A stretch of 51,585 nt of DNA from Planctomycetaceae bacterium (GCA_003153375.1 PLYM01000143.1:1-51585); one strand, 5' to 3'; shown: positions 1 to 8,201, numbered from the stretch's first letter. Numbers and translations are program-made. Notes: generated from the sequence alone by a model not told the origin.

Positions 1-157
1 CGATAATTTCAGACAGTAGAACTAGCAATGCCAAGCAATTAACAAAACCGGAGGCTGACGAGATTCGGCCCGGATTTCAAGGGGTGTTGCGGCGTCCGTC
101 GTCTTCTCGCGACCAAGCATGGCTGGTCGCCCCCAACCAGTTTGCGATTTCCATTCG

Positions 158-235
158 CTAACCCGAAGCACCGACGAGGTAAGGCGGAGCGGAGTTGATC
201 GGCGCCCATTCTCCCTCGCTGGCACCTCGGGCTAG
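158..235. repeat. Decayed imperfect inverted repeat
   Basis: Two arms of about 25 bases (158-183 and 211-235) are imperfect reverse complements of each other; roughly three quarters of positions match. Both carry a core of the form CTAnCCCGAnG followed by CGAGG. No convincing gene covers bases 1-349: the open frames on the minus strand have no family resemblance and no ribosome binding site. It may be an old copy of a dispersed intergenic palindrome, which is inference since no second copy is in this window. Confidence 0.35.
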
Positions 236-254
236 TGTGAGAGTCGCCAACCAA

Positions 255-272
255 CACCTAAAAAGTTAGGTG
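255..272. promoter_or_regulatory. BlaI-type operator, distal copy
   Basis: A perfect palindrome with arms CACCTAA and TTAGGTG and a 4-base spacer (AAAG). It lies just upstream of the -35 box of the blaI promoter. BlaI/MecI repressors bind as dimers to such dyads. The same arms recur 54 bases downstream. Confidence 0.7.
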
Positions 273-279
273 ATCACTC

Positions 280-307
280 TTGACGGGGTCTGCGGGGCGC
301 GGATAAT
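280..307 (+). promoter_or_regulatory. Promoter of the blaI-M56 operon
   Basis: TTGACG at 280-285 and GATAAT at 302-307, spaced by 16 bases, resemble a housekeeping sigma-70 promoter. It lies between the two operator palindromes, so repressor dimers at both sites would cover either side of the RNA polymerase footprint. Transcription would begin in or near the proximal operator. Confidence 0.65.
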
Positions 308-308
308 A

Positions 309-326
309 CACCTAATGTTTTAGGTG
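309..326. promoter_or_regulatory. BlaI-type operator, proximal copy
   Basis: The second perfect palindrome with the same arms, CACCTAA and TTAGGTG, here around the spacer TGTT. It begins two bases after the -10 box and should overlap the transcription start. The centre-to-centre distance to the distal copy is 54 bases, close to five helical turns, so two dimers would sit on about the same face of the DNA. Confidence 0.7.
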
Positions 327-349
327 AACTGCCGGCAAGGAGGTGTTCT

Positions 350-739
350 GTGAACGATCGTATTCCGTCGGGCCGAGAGCTCGACATCTTGAAGATTTTG
401 TGGGAGCTGGGAACCGCCAGCGTCCGCGAAGTCCACGAGCGGATGTGTCCGGATGGCGAGCTGGCTTACAACACGGTGCAGACGCTGCTGCGGATCATGG
501 ACGACAAGGGACTGGTGACGCATCGGCTGCGCGGCCGCACCTTCGTCTACACGTCCAAGCACACCCGCGAGCGGGAGATGTCGCGGCTGCTGGATAACGT
601 GTTCGATGGGGCCGTCGATCAGTTCGTGTTGAGCTTGTTGAAATCGCAAAACACGACTGCCGATGAGATGAAGAAACTGGAGCGGATCATCGCCGACGCT
701 CGGCGACGCAAGCAGACCGATCGCGCGAAAGGGACCTGA
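350..739 (+). CDS. blaI: BlaI/MecI/CopY family transcriptional repressor
   Basis: A 129-residue winged-helix repressor of the penicillinase-repressor family, the usual length. The N-terminal two thirds hold the winged helix (ELDILKILWELG, then a recognition helix around AYNTVQTLLRIMDDKG and a wing ending GRTFVYTSK); the C-terminal third is the helical dimerisation arm, where BlaR1-type proteases usually trigger cleavage of BlaI. The start is GTG, chosen because AAGGAGG at 337-343 stands six bases before it. The M56 gene follows after one base, so the two are co-transcribed. The paired palindromes around the promoter imply autorepression. In planctomycetes such pairs need not concern beta-lactams, so the inducing signal is unknown. 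Confidence 0.9.
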   Translation: MNDRIPSGRELDILKILWELGTASVREVHERMCPDGELAYNTVQTLLRIMDDKGLVTHRLRGRTFVYTSKHTREREMSRLLDNVFDGAVDQFVLSLLKSQNTTADEMKKLERIIADARRRKQTDRAKGT

Positions 740-740
740 C

Positions 741-2750
741 ATGCCGAGCTACGCGACCGCCTACGTCTATCTGGTGCAAATGGCCCTGACCAGCACCGTG
801 CTGCTGGCCGTCGCGGCAGCGGCGGTGTTGCTGTTGCGCGAACCGGCGCGGCGCGTCCGGGCCATCGAGCTGGCCTTTGCCGGGCTGGTGGCGGTGCCGC
901 TGTTGATGCTGCTGCCCGGCTATCCGCGCTTGCGCGTGCTGCCCGCGGAGGCGGTCGAACAGGTCGCAATGACGCAGCAGCCTGCGCCGGCTTCGTCTCC
1001 GACCAGGGAAGCCCAGCAGCCCGGAGTTGAGCTCCCTGCCCAGCCGCAGGCTGCCGAGCTTGAGCCCGAGACGTTCTTGCCGTCAGCTTTGCCGATCGAC
1101 AACAGCGACACCAACAGCGGCGCGCTCGACGCGGGCAGCGAGCCCTTCGGCGCCGCGGCCCCGCCGATCCCGGTCATGGCGCCGTCGCCAACGGTTGCGC
1201 CCGCGCCGGCGTCCACCGATTCGGTCACGGTCCCTGCCGTCGTGCCACTCCCGTCGACGAAAGCCGTGCCCACGACGCGCGAGCACTGGCCCGCATTGTT
1301 TGACTATCGCTTCTGGATCGTGCTTGTCTATGGCGTGGGCGTTGCGACGGCGGCTGCGTGGTCTGTCGTGGGCCTGTTCGGTGTGCGACGGCTGCTGCGC
1401 TCGGCGCGGCCGGTCGACGGGGCCTGCCGCTCGCTGTTGCGCGACGTCGCCGGGCCGGCTAGCGATCACGTGAAGCTGCTGGTTTCGGCGCGGGTCAGCC
1501 AGCCGTGCGCGTTCGCCAGCCTGCCGCCAACGATCGTATTGCCCGAAGAGTTGTGTGCGGCCGGCGACGCGCGACGTCTGCGGTGGGCCTTGGCGCACGA
1601 GTGGTCGCACATCGCGCGGAGGGATGTTTGGGCCTGGTCGGCCAGTGGACTGCTGCGTGGGCTCTATTTTTATCAGCCGCTGGCGTGGTGGCTGCGACGG
1701 CAATTGCAGTTGGGTCAGGATTTCGTGGCCGATGCCGCCAGCGCCGGCGGCGAGCCCGAGGATTATGCCGAGTTTCTCGCGTCGTGGTCGTCACCGTTCT
1801 GGATTGCTCGAGGAGCCGCTGGTCTGGGGATCGGCGGCCGCGTTTCGGACTTACACAGGAGAGTCGTCATGCTCGTCGAGAATCGCCGCCCGTTGGAAAC
1901 CGCCACGCCGCGTGCCTGGAGCCTGGCGGCACTCACGATTGCCGGTCTGTTGTTTGCCGGCGTGGCTTGCCTGGGGCCGCAATCCTCTGGCACCGAGCCC
2001 AAACCACAGCCGCCTGCCGAGGCAGCGGCCGCCGACGGCGACGTGTCGAAGCCCGCGGCGGCATTTGATCCCTACACTGCACCCGCTGAAAAACCATCAC
2101 AACCCGAGACGCCCGCGGCGGCAGCCCGGGCCGCGCGCGATCCGAGCAAAGTGGTGAAGGGGGACCAATTGAAAATTGAAGTGATGAGCAATCTGCGTGA
2201 ATCAGGAGATGTGCGGTTATTGGTGCCTCCCACATTCTCGGCCGTGGTCGACAGCGAGGGGTGGGTCTCGCTGGGTGGGCATTATCAGAGAGTACAGGCG
2301 GCGGGCTATGGATTCGGCATGCTCGAGAGGGAGATTGCCGAGTCGTTGCGATTCGGTGTGGATCAGGACATCAAGATCCAGAGTGAAAGCGACGAAAACG
2401 CCAAGTTGCCCACGGGCCCGGTGCAAATCAACGCCCGCGTCATGCTGGTGATGCGTGCGCCCGAGGCGGAAGGCGGCGCCCGCTTCGGTGGCCCAAACCC
2501 CGTGCAAGCGGCTGCCGCCGCGCGACCCAAGGGGCTCGCTCCCGGGGACGTGCTGCAGATCGATTCGCCGCAGGTTAAGCCGAGCGATGGACTGCCGGAT
2601 GTGGCCGTCGTCGAACCCGATGGCGGCCTGCCCATCGGCGCCAGCTTTGGCAGGGTGAACGTGCTGGGAAAATCGCTCAGCGAAGCCGAGCAGTTGATCA
2701 AATCCGTACTTTCACGGGTGTTTGAGGAATGCGACGTGCAGGTAACGTAG
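741..2750 (+). CDS. M56 (BlaR1-type) metallopeptidase fused to polysaccharide-export-like modules
   Basis: A 669-residue membrane protein. Two N-terminal helices (about residues 10-30 and 40-58) are followed by a long Pro/Ala-rich stretch, a third helix near 190-215, the peptidase core with the zinc motif HEWSH at 286-290, and a fourth helix near 390-412. After another Pro/Ala-rich linker come two modules (about 470-575 and 595-669), each opening with a VKGDQLKIEV or APGDVLQIDS type phrase and ending in an amphipathic helix, as in the Wza/Poly_export domain. BlaR1 proteins sense an envelope signal and inactivate BlaI; here the classical penicillin-binding sensor is replaced by export-like domains. 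The ORF ends at TAG (2748-2750), and the same frame continues directly into an ExbD-like module, so this may be a truncated form of a longer protein. Confidence 0.85.
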   Translation: MPSYATAYVYLVQMALTSTVLLAVAAAAVLLLREPARRVRAIELAFAGLVAVPLLMLLPGYPRLRVLPAEAVEQVAMTQQPAPASSPTREAQQPGVELPAQPQAAELEPETFLPSALPIDNSDTNSGALDAGSEPFGAAAPPIPVMAPSPTVAPAPASTDSVTVPAVVPLPSTKAVPTTREHWPALFDYRFWIVLVYGVGVATAAAWSVVGLFGVRRLLRSARPVDGACRSLLRDVAGPASDHVKLLVSARVSQPCAFASLPPTIVLPEELCAAGDARRLRWALAHEWSHIARRDVWAWSASGLLRGLYFYQPLAWWLRRQLQLGQDFVADAASAGGEPEDYAEFLASWSSPFWIARGAAGLGIGGRVSDLHRRVVMLVENRRPLETATPRAWSLAALTIAGLLFAGVACLGPQSSGTEPKPQPPAEAAAADGDVSKPAAAFDPYTAPAEKPSQPETPAAAARAARDPSKVVKGDQLKIEVMSNLRESGDVRLLVPPTFSAVVDSEGWVSLGGHYQRVQAAGYGFGMLEREIAESLRFGVDQDIKIQSESDENAKLPTGPVQINARVMLVMRAPEAEGGARFGGPNPVQAAAAARPKGLAPGDVLQIDSPQVKPSDGLPDVAVVEPDGGLPIGASFGRVNVLGKSLSEAEQLIKSVLSRVFEECDVQVT

Positions 2751-3197
2751 GTGAAGCTAAACAACGCGCCGTTTACCTACATGCCCGGCCCCGCGACCCC
2801 GCCCGCGACGTTTGCTCCGCCTCAAGCCGATACACGGGTTCGCCAGCTCGAGAGTGTGATTGAGGGACTGAAGAAGGAGCTTGAGAGTTTAAAGAAACCA
2901 ATCACGCCCGAGCGCAAGACCACCAGCGGCAACCAAGGGGCCGAGGCGCCGGCGTTGCATCTGTCGCTGCGCCACAAGGAGACCGGCGAGTCCGTACTGT
3001 ACTTGGACGATCAGCCCACGGACGAAGCGTCGCTGACTCGGCTAGTCTCCGCGGCCCACGAGAACAATCCGCACGTTTTCCTGGCGGCCGACAAGGAGAC
3101 ACCTTACACCGAAGTGGTCCGCTTGATTGATCACCTCGGCTCGCTAAGTTTGCACAAGATCTCGCTGAACGTGGGGCCAAGGTCCCAGCGGTACTAG
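2751..3197 (+). CDS. ExbD/TolR-like periplasmic module, probably the severed tail of the M56 protein
   Basis: A 148-residue frame that begins with GTG directly after the TAG of the M56 gene and in the same frame. It has no transmembrane helix or signal peptide. It opens with a Pro-rich stretch, then a short coiled coil (RQLESVIEGLKKELESLKK), then from about residue 68 a domain with the ExbD/TolR periplasmic pattern: a strand, a LYLDDQP turn, a helix, VFLAADKETPY, a VVRLIDHLG helix and a final KISLNV strand. ExbD proteins normally need an N-terminal anchor, so a free cytoplasmic copy makes little sense. The simplest reading is that TAG replaces a sense codon and the intact gene ran 741-3197 (818 codons before the final stop). 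Independent translation from this GTG is possible but the upstream Shine-Dalgarno is weak. Confidence 0.65.
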   Translation: MKLNNAPFTYMPGPATPPATFAPPQADTRVRQLESVIEGLKKELESLKKPITPERKTTSGNQGAEAPALHLSLRHKETGESVLYLDDQPTDEASLTRLVSAAHENNPHVFLAADKETPYTEVVRLIDHLGSLSLHKISLNVGPRSQRY

Positions 3198-3573
3198 GCA
3201 CGGCCGAGGCGGTCGTTCGTCGGTTCCATCGTGACGGATTCCCCAACGTCGATCGTGCTTCAAGTGTCTTTTCCACCATCTGGATGGCTGCCTTGGTTGG
3301 ATCGAGGCTTCGGACAACCTGAACGCTGGGTGGGGGCGAGGACCTCGTCGAGCGGGTGGTGGGGCCGGCAAATGGCGGGCCGTTTCCGGGCATCGATGCC
3401 AGACCGAGTTTCTCTATCAAAAACTATGTTTTTCAGGAGCAGAAAACAGCGTTTTCTCCGCGTTTTGGCCGGTTGGTGGTTCCCTGCCGGGCTGCCGAAA
3501 AAAAATCGAAACTTTCGAAACGGGGTGGGGGTATACCCTCTTGGAAGAGTTTAGCGTTGTCGTAAAAGAGTAG
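3198..3573. other. Gene-free stretch between the ExbD-like ORF and the tandem terminators
   Basis: No ORF here has family resemblance or a ribosome binding site. The second half turns AT-richer than its surroundings, with runs of A and T around 3410-3510, then a G-rich stretch ending in the 10-base palindrome GGGTATACCC at 3529-3538. It may be a long 3' untranslated region or encode a small RNA ending at the terminators that follow; the sequence alone does not decide. Confidence 0.4.
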
Positions 3574-3608
3574 GCCGTGATGGGGTAACCCATCGCGGCT
3601 TTCCTTTT
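3574..3608 (+). terminator. Intrinsic terminator with GUAA tetraloop
   Basis: An 11-base-pair stem (3574-3584 with 3589-3599, one G-U pair) closed by a GTAA loop, which is a GNRA tetraloop in RNA, followed by TTTCCTTTT. First of two tandem terminators on the plus strand. Confidence 0.75.
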
Positions 3609-3610
3609 GC

Positions 3611-3638
3611 GCCTGGGCCTTTTGCCCTGAGGCTTTTT
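3611..3638 (+). terminator. Second tandem intrinsic terminator
   Basis: GCCTGGGC (3611-3618) pairs with GCCC plus AGGC (3624-3627 and 3630-3633) across a two-base TG bulge, followed by TTTTT at 3634-3638. It begins three bases after the first terminator's tail and probably acts as a backup. Confidence 0.6.
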
Positions 3639-3774
3639 GCGCTCCCATTGTCTTCAAGCCGGAGTACCCCCCCCTGTCAGTGGTAGAGGGGACAACGCGC
3701 GTCGCAAGGGGCAAACGTCAGGCCGAGGCCTGCCGATGGCTGCGATGCTCGGCTCGCAATCGGCGTGGCAATGC

Positions 3775-3937
3775 CCCGTTCGGCCAGCAGCCGCGGCGGC
3801 AAAGGGCGCGCAGGCTCGGCGAATTGACTGGGCCGCTCGGGCAGCACTTGCACGTGCTCGAACTGGCCACGATAGAAATCCTGGTGGCGAATCGCCTCGA
3901 GAACGCGGCGACATCCCTGGCCCCGATACTCCGTTAA
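3775..3937 (-). pseudogene. Remnant of a DEAD/DEAH helicase N-terminus (YprA/Hrq1-like)
   Basis: On the minus strand a frame reads EYRGQGCRRVLEAIRHQDFY, then RGQFEHVQVLPERPSQFAEP and ARPLPPRLLAERGI. This resembles the segment just before the first helicase motif in YprA-like DEAD-box helicases, where a VLPARPARFA-type phrase leads to a RGI..LYSHQAEA phrase. Here the similarity stops after the RGI, before any Walker A motif, and the frame runs into a stop at 3677-3679. Upstream the frame meets a stop within about 15 codons and there is no start codon. I read it as a leftover of a deleted gene. Recognition is from pattern memory only. Confidence 0.4.
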
Positions 3938-3944
3938 CGGTGGC

Positions 3945-3969
3945 GCGAGCGGCCGGACAGGCCGCTCGC
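3945..3969. repeat. Perfect inverted repeat, 10-bp arms
   Basis: GCGAGCGGCC at 3945-3954 and GGCCGCTCGC at 3960-3969 enclose GGACA. No T-run follows on either strand, so it does not look like a standard terminator. It lies upstream of the PQQ propeller gene and next to the helicase remnant. Confidence 0.55.
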
Positions 3970-4076
3970 CGGACGAATTACGCGTGCGTTGGGCCCGGGC
4001 CGCGGGTTAGAATCGGCGGACTGCTGCTGGGCGATTGACGTGCCACGATTTGCGACACGAACGGAGGCTGCTGACG

Positions 4077-5321
4077 ATGCGATGGGGGCGAATCATTGCT
4101 GTGGGGTGTCTGGCGGTCGTCGGGCTGGTGCGGCTGGCGGCGGCCGAGGAGTGGCCGGGCTGGCGCGGGCCGCGGGGCGATGGCACCAGTCAGGAAGCGA
4201 ATATCCCCACGCACTGGAGCGGCACGGAGAACGTCGCCTGGAAGGTGCCGGTGCCGGGTACGGGGCATGCCTCGCCGATCGTGTGGCGGGATCGGCTGTT
4301 TTTGGTCTCGTGCCAGGAAGAAGCCAAGGAGCGGATTTTGCTCTGCTTCGATCGGACGAGCGGAAAGCTTCTCTGGCAGCGCGTGGTGTTACAGTCGCCG
4401 CTCGAGGACAAGCACCAGCTCAATAGTTTTGCCTCGAGCACGCCGGCCACCGATGGGCAGCAGGTGTATGTGACGTTTTTGGATCGCACCGAGATGGTGG
4501 TGGCGGCCTATGACTTTGCCGGCAACCCAAAATGGCTGGTGCGGCCGGGCGGGTTTTCGAGCAAGCACGGCTATTGCAGTTGCCCGGTGCTGTTCGAAGA
4601 CAAGTTGATCGTCAACGGCGACCACGACGGCGACGCCTACCTGGTGGCGCTGGACCGCGCTACCGGCAAGACGCTGTGGAAAGTCGATCGCGAGAACAAA
4701 ACCCGCAGCTACTCGACGCCAATCATCCGCACGATCGACGGCCGCACGCAGATGATTCTCTCGGGCAACAAGTGCGTGGCCAGCTACGACCCGCACGACG
4801 GCTCGCGACATTGGATCATCGACGGTCCCACGGAGCAGTTCGTGGCCTCGGTGGTTTTTAACGGCAAGTTGCTGTTCCTGACCGCCGGCTTTCCCGAGTT
4901 GCACATGATGGCCATCCGGCCCGACGGCTCGGGCAACGTGACCGACACGCACATCGCCTGGCGCACGCGCAAAGCGGCCGGCTATGTGCCCTCGCCGATC
5001 GCGGCGGGCGATTATTTCCTGGCGGTTTCCGACGGCGGCGTGGCCAGTTGCTTCGAAGCGTCCACCGGCGAGCGCAGTTGGATGGAACGGCTGGGCACGC
5101 ACTACAGCAGTTCGCTTGTTTCCGCCGGCGGGTTGGTCTACTTCACCTCGGATGAAGGCCACACCACGATCGTGCGGCCGGGCGGAAAGCTCGACATCGT
5201 CGCCGAAAATAACTTGGGCGAGTTTTGCTACGCCTCGCCCGCGATCAGCCACGGCCAGATTTTCTTCCGCGGCGAAAGGCACTTGTATTGCGTGGGCGGG
5301 CGGGAGACGGCGAGCCGGTAG
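4077..5321 (+). CDS. Secreted PQQ-type beta-propeller protein (BamB-like)
   Basis: A 414-residue protein of the PQQ-like propeller class common in planctomycetes. Residues 1-24 form a signal peptide ending near LAAAEE, followed by the typical entry phrase WPGWRGPRGDGTS and repeated blades with phrases such as DRTSGKLLWQ, DRATGKTLWK and EASTGERSW. The fold is usually a non-enzymatic scaffold or binding protein; PQQ dependence cannot be inferred. The frame can be extended upstream to a TTG at 4035, but ATG 4077 is preferred because GGAGG at 4063-4067 sits nine bases before it and the signal peptide starts there. It stands alone. A paralogue of similar length lies at 41254-42507. Confidence 0.85.
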   Translation: MRWGRIIAVGCLAVVGLVRLAAAEEWPGWRGPRGDGTSQEANIPTHWSGTENVAWKVPVPGTGHASPIVWRDRLFLVSCQEEAKERILLCFDRTSGKLLWQRVVLQSPLEDKHQLNSFASSTPATDGQQVYVTFLDRTEMVVAAYDFAGNPKWLVRPGGFSSKHGYCSCPVLFEDKLIVNGDHDGDAYLVALDRATGKTLWKVDRENKTRSYSTPIIRTIDGRTQMILSGNKCVASYDPHDGSRHWIIDGPTEQFVASVVFNGKLLFLTAGFPELHMMAIRPDGSGNVTDTHIAWRTRKAAGYVPSPIAAGDYFLAVSDGGVASCFEASTGERSWMERLGTHYSSSLVSAGGLVYFTSDEGHTTIVRPGGKLDIVAENNLGEFCYASPAISHGQIFFRGERHLYCVGGRETASR

Positions 5322-5363
5322 GGATTAGCGAATAGGAACCGCGGGCTAACGGCTTGCTTCCTC

Positions 5364-5443
5364 GGGTGCCACTGCTGGCTTGTCCAGCAGTGCTGTTTTC
5401 AGGGTTACGAGGAACACTGCTGGACAAGCCAGCAGTGGCACCC
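5364..5443. repeat. Nested palindromic repeat, family B copy 1
   Basis: Two perfectly complementary 29-base arms (5364-5392 and 5415-5443) enclose 22 bases. Each arm contains its own smaller hairpin, CTGCTGG and CCAGCAG around CTTGT, so the element can form one long hairpin or two small ones. It lies in the gap between two convergent genes. A second copy is at 48883-48968 and a lone arm at 36429-36447. Confidence 0.85.
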
Positions 5444-5465
5444 AATCGAAGCACCGGCGTGTTTC

Positions 5466-5831
5466 CTACCGTCTCTGCATCGGCAGACTGCGCGGCGAAT
5501 CGATCAACGTGCGAGAGCGGATCGTGGCTTCGGGAAACAGCGTCGCCAGCCGCAGCAGGTCGTCTTCGCTAAAGCCGCTGGCGGGCACTTCGATCAGTTG
5601 GACGGGTTCGGCGCCCAGCAGTTTCCACACCAGTGGCGGTGAATTGTGCGGGGTGTTGGAAACCGTGCGGCCAAACATCGCGCCCCTTGCGCTCAGCGAA
5701 ATCACCATGCCGTCCCGCTGGTGAACCCGGTGCAGGTTCCAGCCCAGCCAGCACACGAGCGCGAACAGCGTGACCACGGCGAACAGGGTCCGCAGAGAAA
5801 ATGTCCAGCGATGTCGTGGGGACTCGGTCAT
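5466..5831 (-). CDS. Small single-pass membrane protein, planctomycete type
   Basis: A 121-residue protein of unknown function. A short basic start (RHRWTFSLRTLF) leads into one hydrophobic helix, about residues 14-33 (AVVTLFALVCWLGWNL), then a soluble region of about 85 residues with no recognised motif. The phrase FSLRTLF before a single helix is common in small planctomycete proteins. The C-terminal part mentions an alternation (DDLLRLATLFPEATIRSRTL) that could be a leucine-rich-like strand-helix unit, but this is weak. The start is supported by AGGAG a few bases upstream. Function unknown. Confidence 0.75.
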   Translation of the reverse strand: MTESPRHRWTFSLRTLFAVVTLFALVCWLGWNLHRVHQRDGMVISLSARGAMFGRTVSNTPHNSPPLVWKLLGAEPVQLIEVPASGFSEDDLLRLATLFPEATIRSRTLIDSPRSLPMQRR

Positions 5832-6016
5832 TACGCTCCTCGCGACATTTGAGGCTCGTCGGCTCGCGCCGTGATTGTAGCACGCGGTTCGGGGGTGGCG
5901 TGATTTTGCGGCCGACGCTGGCGGCCGGCCCTGGGCTCACACGATTTGCCCTCGGCGGGTACAATGATTCGCTTCGCTAGCTGATTCCTCGTATCGACCT
6001 GGGATGCTTTTTAGCC

Positions 6017-8146
6017 GTGACGACTGAGCCGACGAACGCTGAACCTCGAAAAATCCTGGTCACGGCGGCGCTGCCCTATGCCAATGGCCAGATTCATCTG
6101 GGCCACCTGGTCGAGTACATCCAGACCGACATCTGGGTGCGATTTCAGAAGCTTCGAGGGCATCGCTGCATCTATATCTGTGCCGACGATACGCATGGCA
6201 CGGCGATCATGATTCGGGCGCGGCAGGAAGGGCGCAGCGAGGAGGCGCTGATCGCGGACATGCGCGAGGCGCATTTGCGCGACTTCGATTGCTTTGGCGT
6301 GCAGTTCGACAATTATGGCAGCACGCACAGCGAGGCGAACCGGCGGCTGTGTGGCGAGATTTGGGGTCGGCTGCGGAAGGCGGGGTTGATCGGCGAAAAG
6401 GACGTGACGCAGCTTTACGATCCGGTGGCCGGCACGTTTCTGGCCGATCGATTCGTGAAGGGAACTTGTCCCCGCTGCGGCTCGCCGGGTCAGTATGGCG
6501 ACAACTGCGACAAGTGCTCTTCCGTTTACAACGCCACCGATTTGAAGGATCCGAAGAGCACACTATCGGGAGCCACGCCGGAGTTGCGCGAGGCCAAACA
6601 TTGGTTCGTTGAGGTCGAGCAGTTGCACGACTTTCTGGCCGAGTGGACGCAGCAGGGCGATCACTTGCAAAAGGAAGTCAGCAACTACCTGGCCGGGCAT
6701 TTTTTGGGCGAGCCGCTGCGCGATTGGGACGTCTCGCGGCCGGCGCCTTATTTCGGCTTCGAGATTCCCGACAGCCCGGGCAACTATTGGTACGTCTGGT
6801 TCGATGCTCCGATCGGCTACATCGCCTCGACGGCCGAGTGGTGCGAGCGGCATGGCGAGACGATCGACGGCTGGTGGCGCGGCGATGCGGCCGAGATTCA
6901 TCACTTCATCGGCAAGGACATTCAATACTTTCACACGTTGTTCTGGCCGGCGATGCTCAAGACGGCCGGCTTCAGCTTGCCGACCAAGGTTCACGTACAC
7001 GGCTTTTTGACGGTCGACGGCGAGAAGATGTCGAAGAGAAAAGGCACCTTCGTGATGGCCGCCACGTATTTGAATCACTTGGATCCGGCCTATCTGCGCT
7101 ATTATTACGCCTCGAAGCTGGGCCCGGGGTTGGACGATCTGGATTTGCACCGCGACGAGTTCGTGATGAAGGTGAACTCGGACCTGGTGGGCAAGGTGGT
7201 GAACCTGGCCAGCCGCACGGCCAAGTTTTTGCGAGACACCGGGTTGTCGCCCAGCTATCCCGATGACGGCGGGCTGTTCGCCGCCGCGGCCGCCGAGGGC
7301 GAAGCGATTGCCGCGGCCTACGAGGCCTGCGACTATAACAGGGCCATGCGGCTGATCATGGCCCTGGCCGATCGGGCGAATCAATACGTCGACACCGCCG
7401 CGCCCTGGAAGCTGCGCGACAACATCGACCGCGCCGTCGAGTTGCAATCGCGGTGTACGATCGCCGTGAACTTGTTTCGCCAGTTGGTGATTTACCTATC
7501 GCCCGTGCTGCCGACGTTGCAGCGGCAGACCGAAGACCTGCTGGGCCCGCCGATCGCCCATTGGGATGACGTGGCCACGCCGCTCGTGGGCGTGCCGATC
7601 CATGAGTTTCAACACATGATGAAACGCGTCGAGCCCGCGCAGCTCGAAGCGATGATTGCCGAAAGCCGCCAGGAGCCTGTCATGAACCAACCGCCAGCGA
7701 ATGAACCCGGTCCGCAAACCACTCCCCTGACCGACGGCGTGCCGATCGGCGGCACCACCTCGGGCAGCCCGGGCAGCGACAGCGGCGCGGCGCTCGAGAA
7801 GGAACCGCTGGTCGGCGAGACGATCAGCATCGACGACTTTACGAAGGTTGACCTGCGCGTGGCGCGCGTCGTGGCGGCCGAGGAGGTGCCCAAGGCCAAG
7901 AAGCTGATCAAGCTCACGCTCTCGCTGGGCGGCGAAGTGCAGCGCACGGTGTTCGCGGGCATCAAGAGCGCCTATGAACCGAGCACCCTTGTTGGCCGGC
8001 TGGTGATCTGCGTCGCCAACCTGGCCCCGCGGCAAATGACGTTTGGCATCAGCGAAGGCATGGTCGTGGCCGCCGGCGGCGGCGGGCAAGAGATCTATCT
8101 GCTCAGCCCCGACAGCGGCGCCCAGCCGGGACAGCGCGTGCACTAG
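6017..8146 (+). CDS. metG: Methionine--tRNA ligase
   Basis: Charges tRNA-Met with methionine. At 709 residues it is the long form with a C-terminal tRNA-binding domain. The class I signatures are present: HLGH at 27-30 (HIGH) and KMSKRKG at 337-343. A zinc knuckle with cysteines at 151, 154, 164 and 167 lies in the connective region. After the anticodon-binding domain there is a Gly/Pro/Thr-rich linker (about 555-600), then an EMAP/Trbp111-type domain from about 605 ([13 protein letters not shown], then [11 protein letters not shown] and [23 protein letters not shown]), which also dimerises the enzyme. The start is GTG; no better start is near and the synthetase core begins within 15 residues. 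TACAAT at 5960-5965 could be a -10 box, but no clear -35 is seen. Confidence 0.97.
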   Translation: MTTEPTNAEPRKILVTAALPYANGQIHLGHLVEYIQTDIWVRFQKLRGHRCIYICADDTHGTAIMIRARQEGRSEEALIADMREAHLRDFDCFGVQFDNYGSTHSEANRRLCGEIWGRLRKAGLIGEKDVTQLYDPVAGTFLADRFVKGTCPRCGSPGQYGDNCDKCSSVYNATDLKDPKSTLSGATPELREAKHWFVEVEQLHDFLAEWTQQGDHLQKEVSNYLAGHFLGEPLRDWDVSRPAPYFGFEIPDSPGNYWYVWFDAPIGYIASTAEWCERHGETIDGWWRGDAAEIHHFIGKDIQYFHTLFWPAMLKTAGFSLPTKVHVHGFLTVDGEKMSKRKGTFVMAATYLNHLDPAYLRYYYASKLGPGLDDLDLHRDEFVMKVNSDLVGKVVNLASRTAKFLRDTGLSPSYPDDGGLFAAAAAEGEAIAAAYEACDYNRAMRLIMALADRANQYVDTAAPWKLRDNIDRAVELQSRCTIAVNLFRQLVIYLSPVLPTLQRQTEDLLGPPIAHWDDVATPLVGVPIHEFQHMMKRVEPAQLEAMIAESRQEPVMNQPPANEPGPQTTPLTDGVPIGGTTSGSPGSDSGAALEKEPLVGETISIDDFTKVDLRVARVVAAEEVPKAKKLIKLTLSLGGEVQRTVFAGIKSAYEPSTLVGRLVICVANLAPRQMTFGISEGMVVAAGGGGQEIYLLSPDSGAQPGQRVH

Positions 8147-8201
8147 AGTGGTCGTGCCGTGCCGCGTGGCACCCTCAGACGGACGCGAAACGCCGCTGGC
8201 G

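Noticed and set aside
1-349. Short minus-strand frames at the left edge
   Set aside because: No ribosome binding site and no family resemblance; they overlap an inverted repeat and the blaI control region.
350-3197. A true beta-lactam resistance operon
   Set aside because: There is no beta-lactamase or penicillin-binding sensor domain; only the repressor and the M56 protease core match the bla system.
3231-3565. Short plus-strand frames past the ExbD-like ORF
   Set aside because: No start signal, odd composition and no family resemblance; the region is better read as untranslated.
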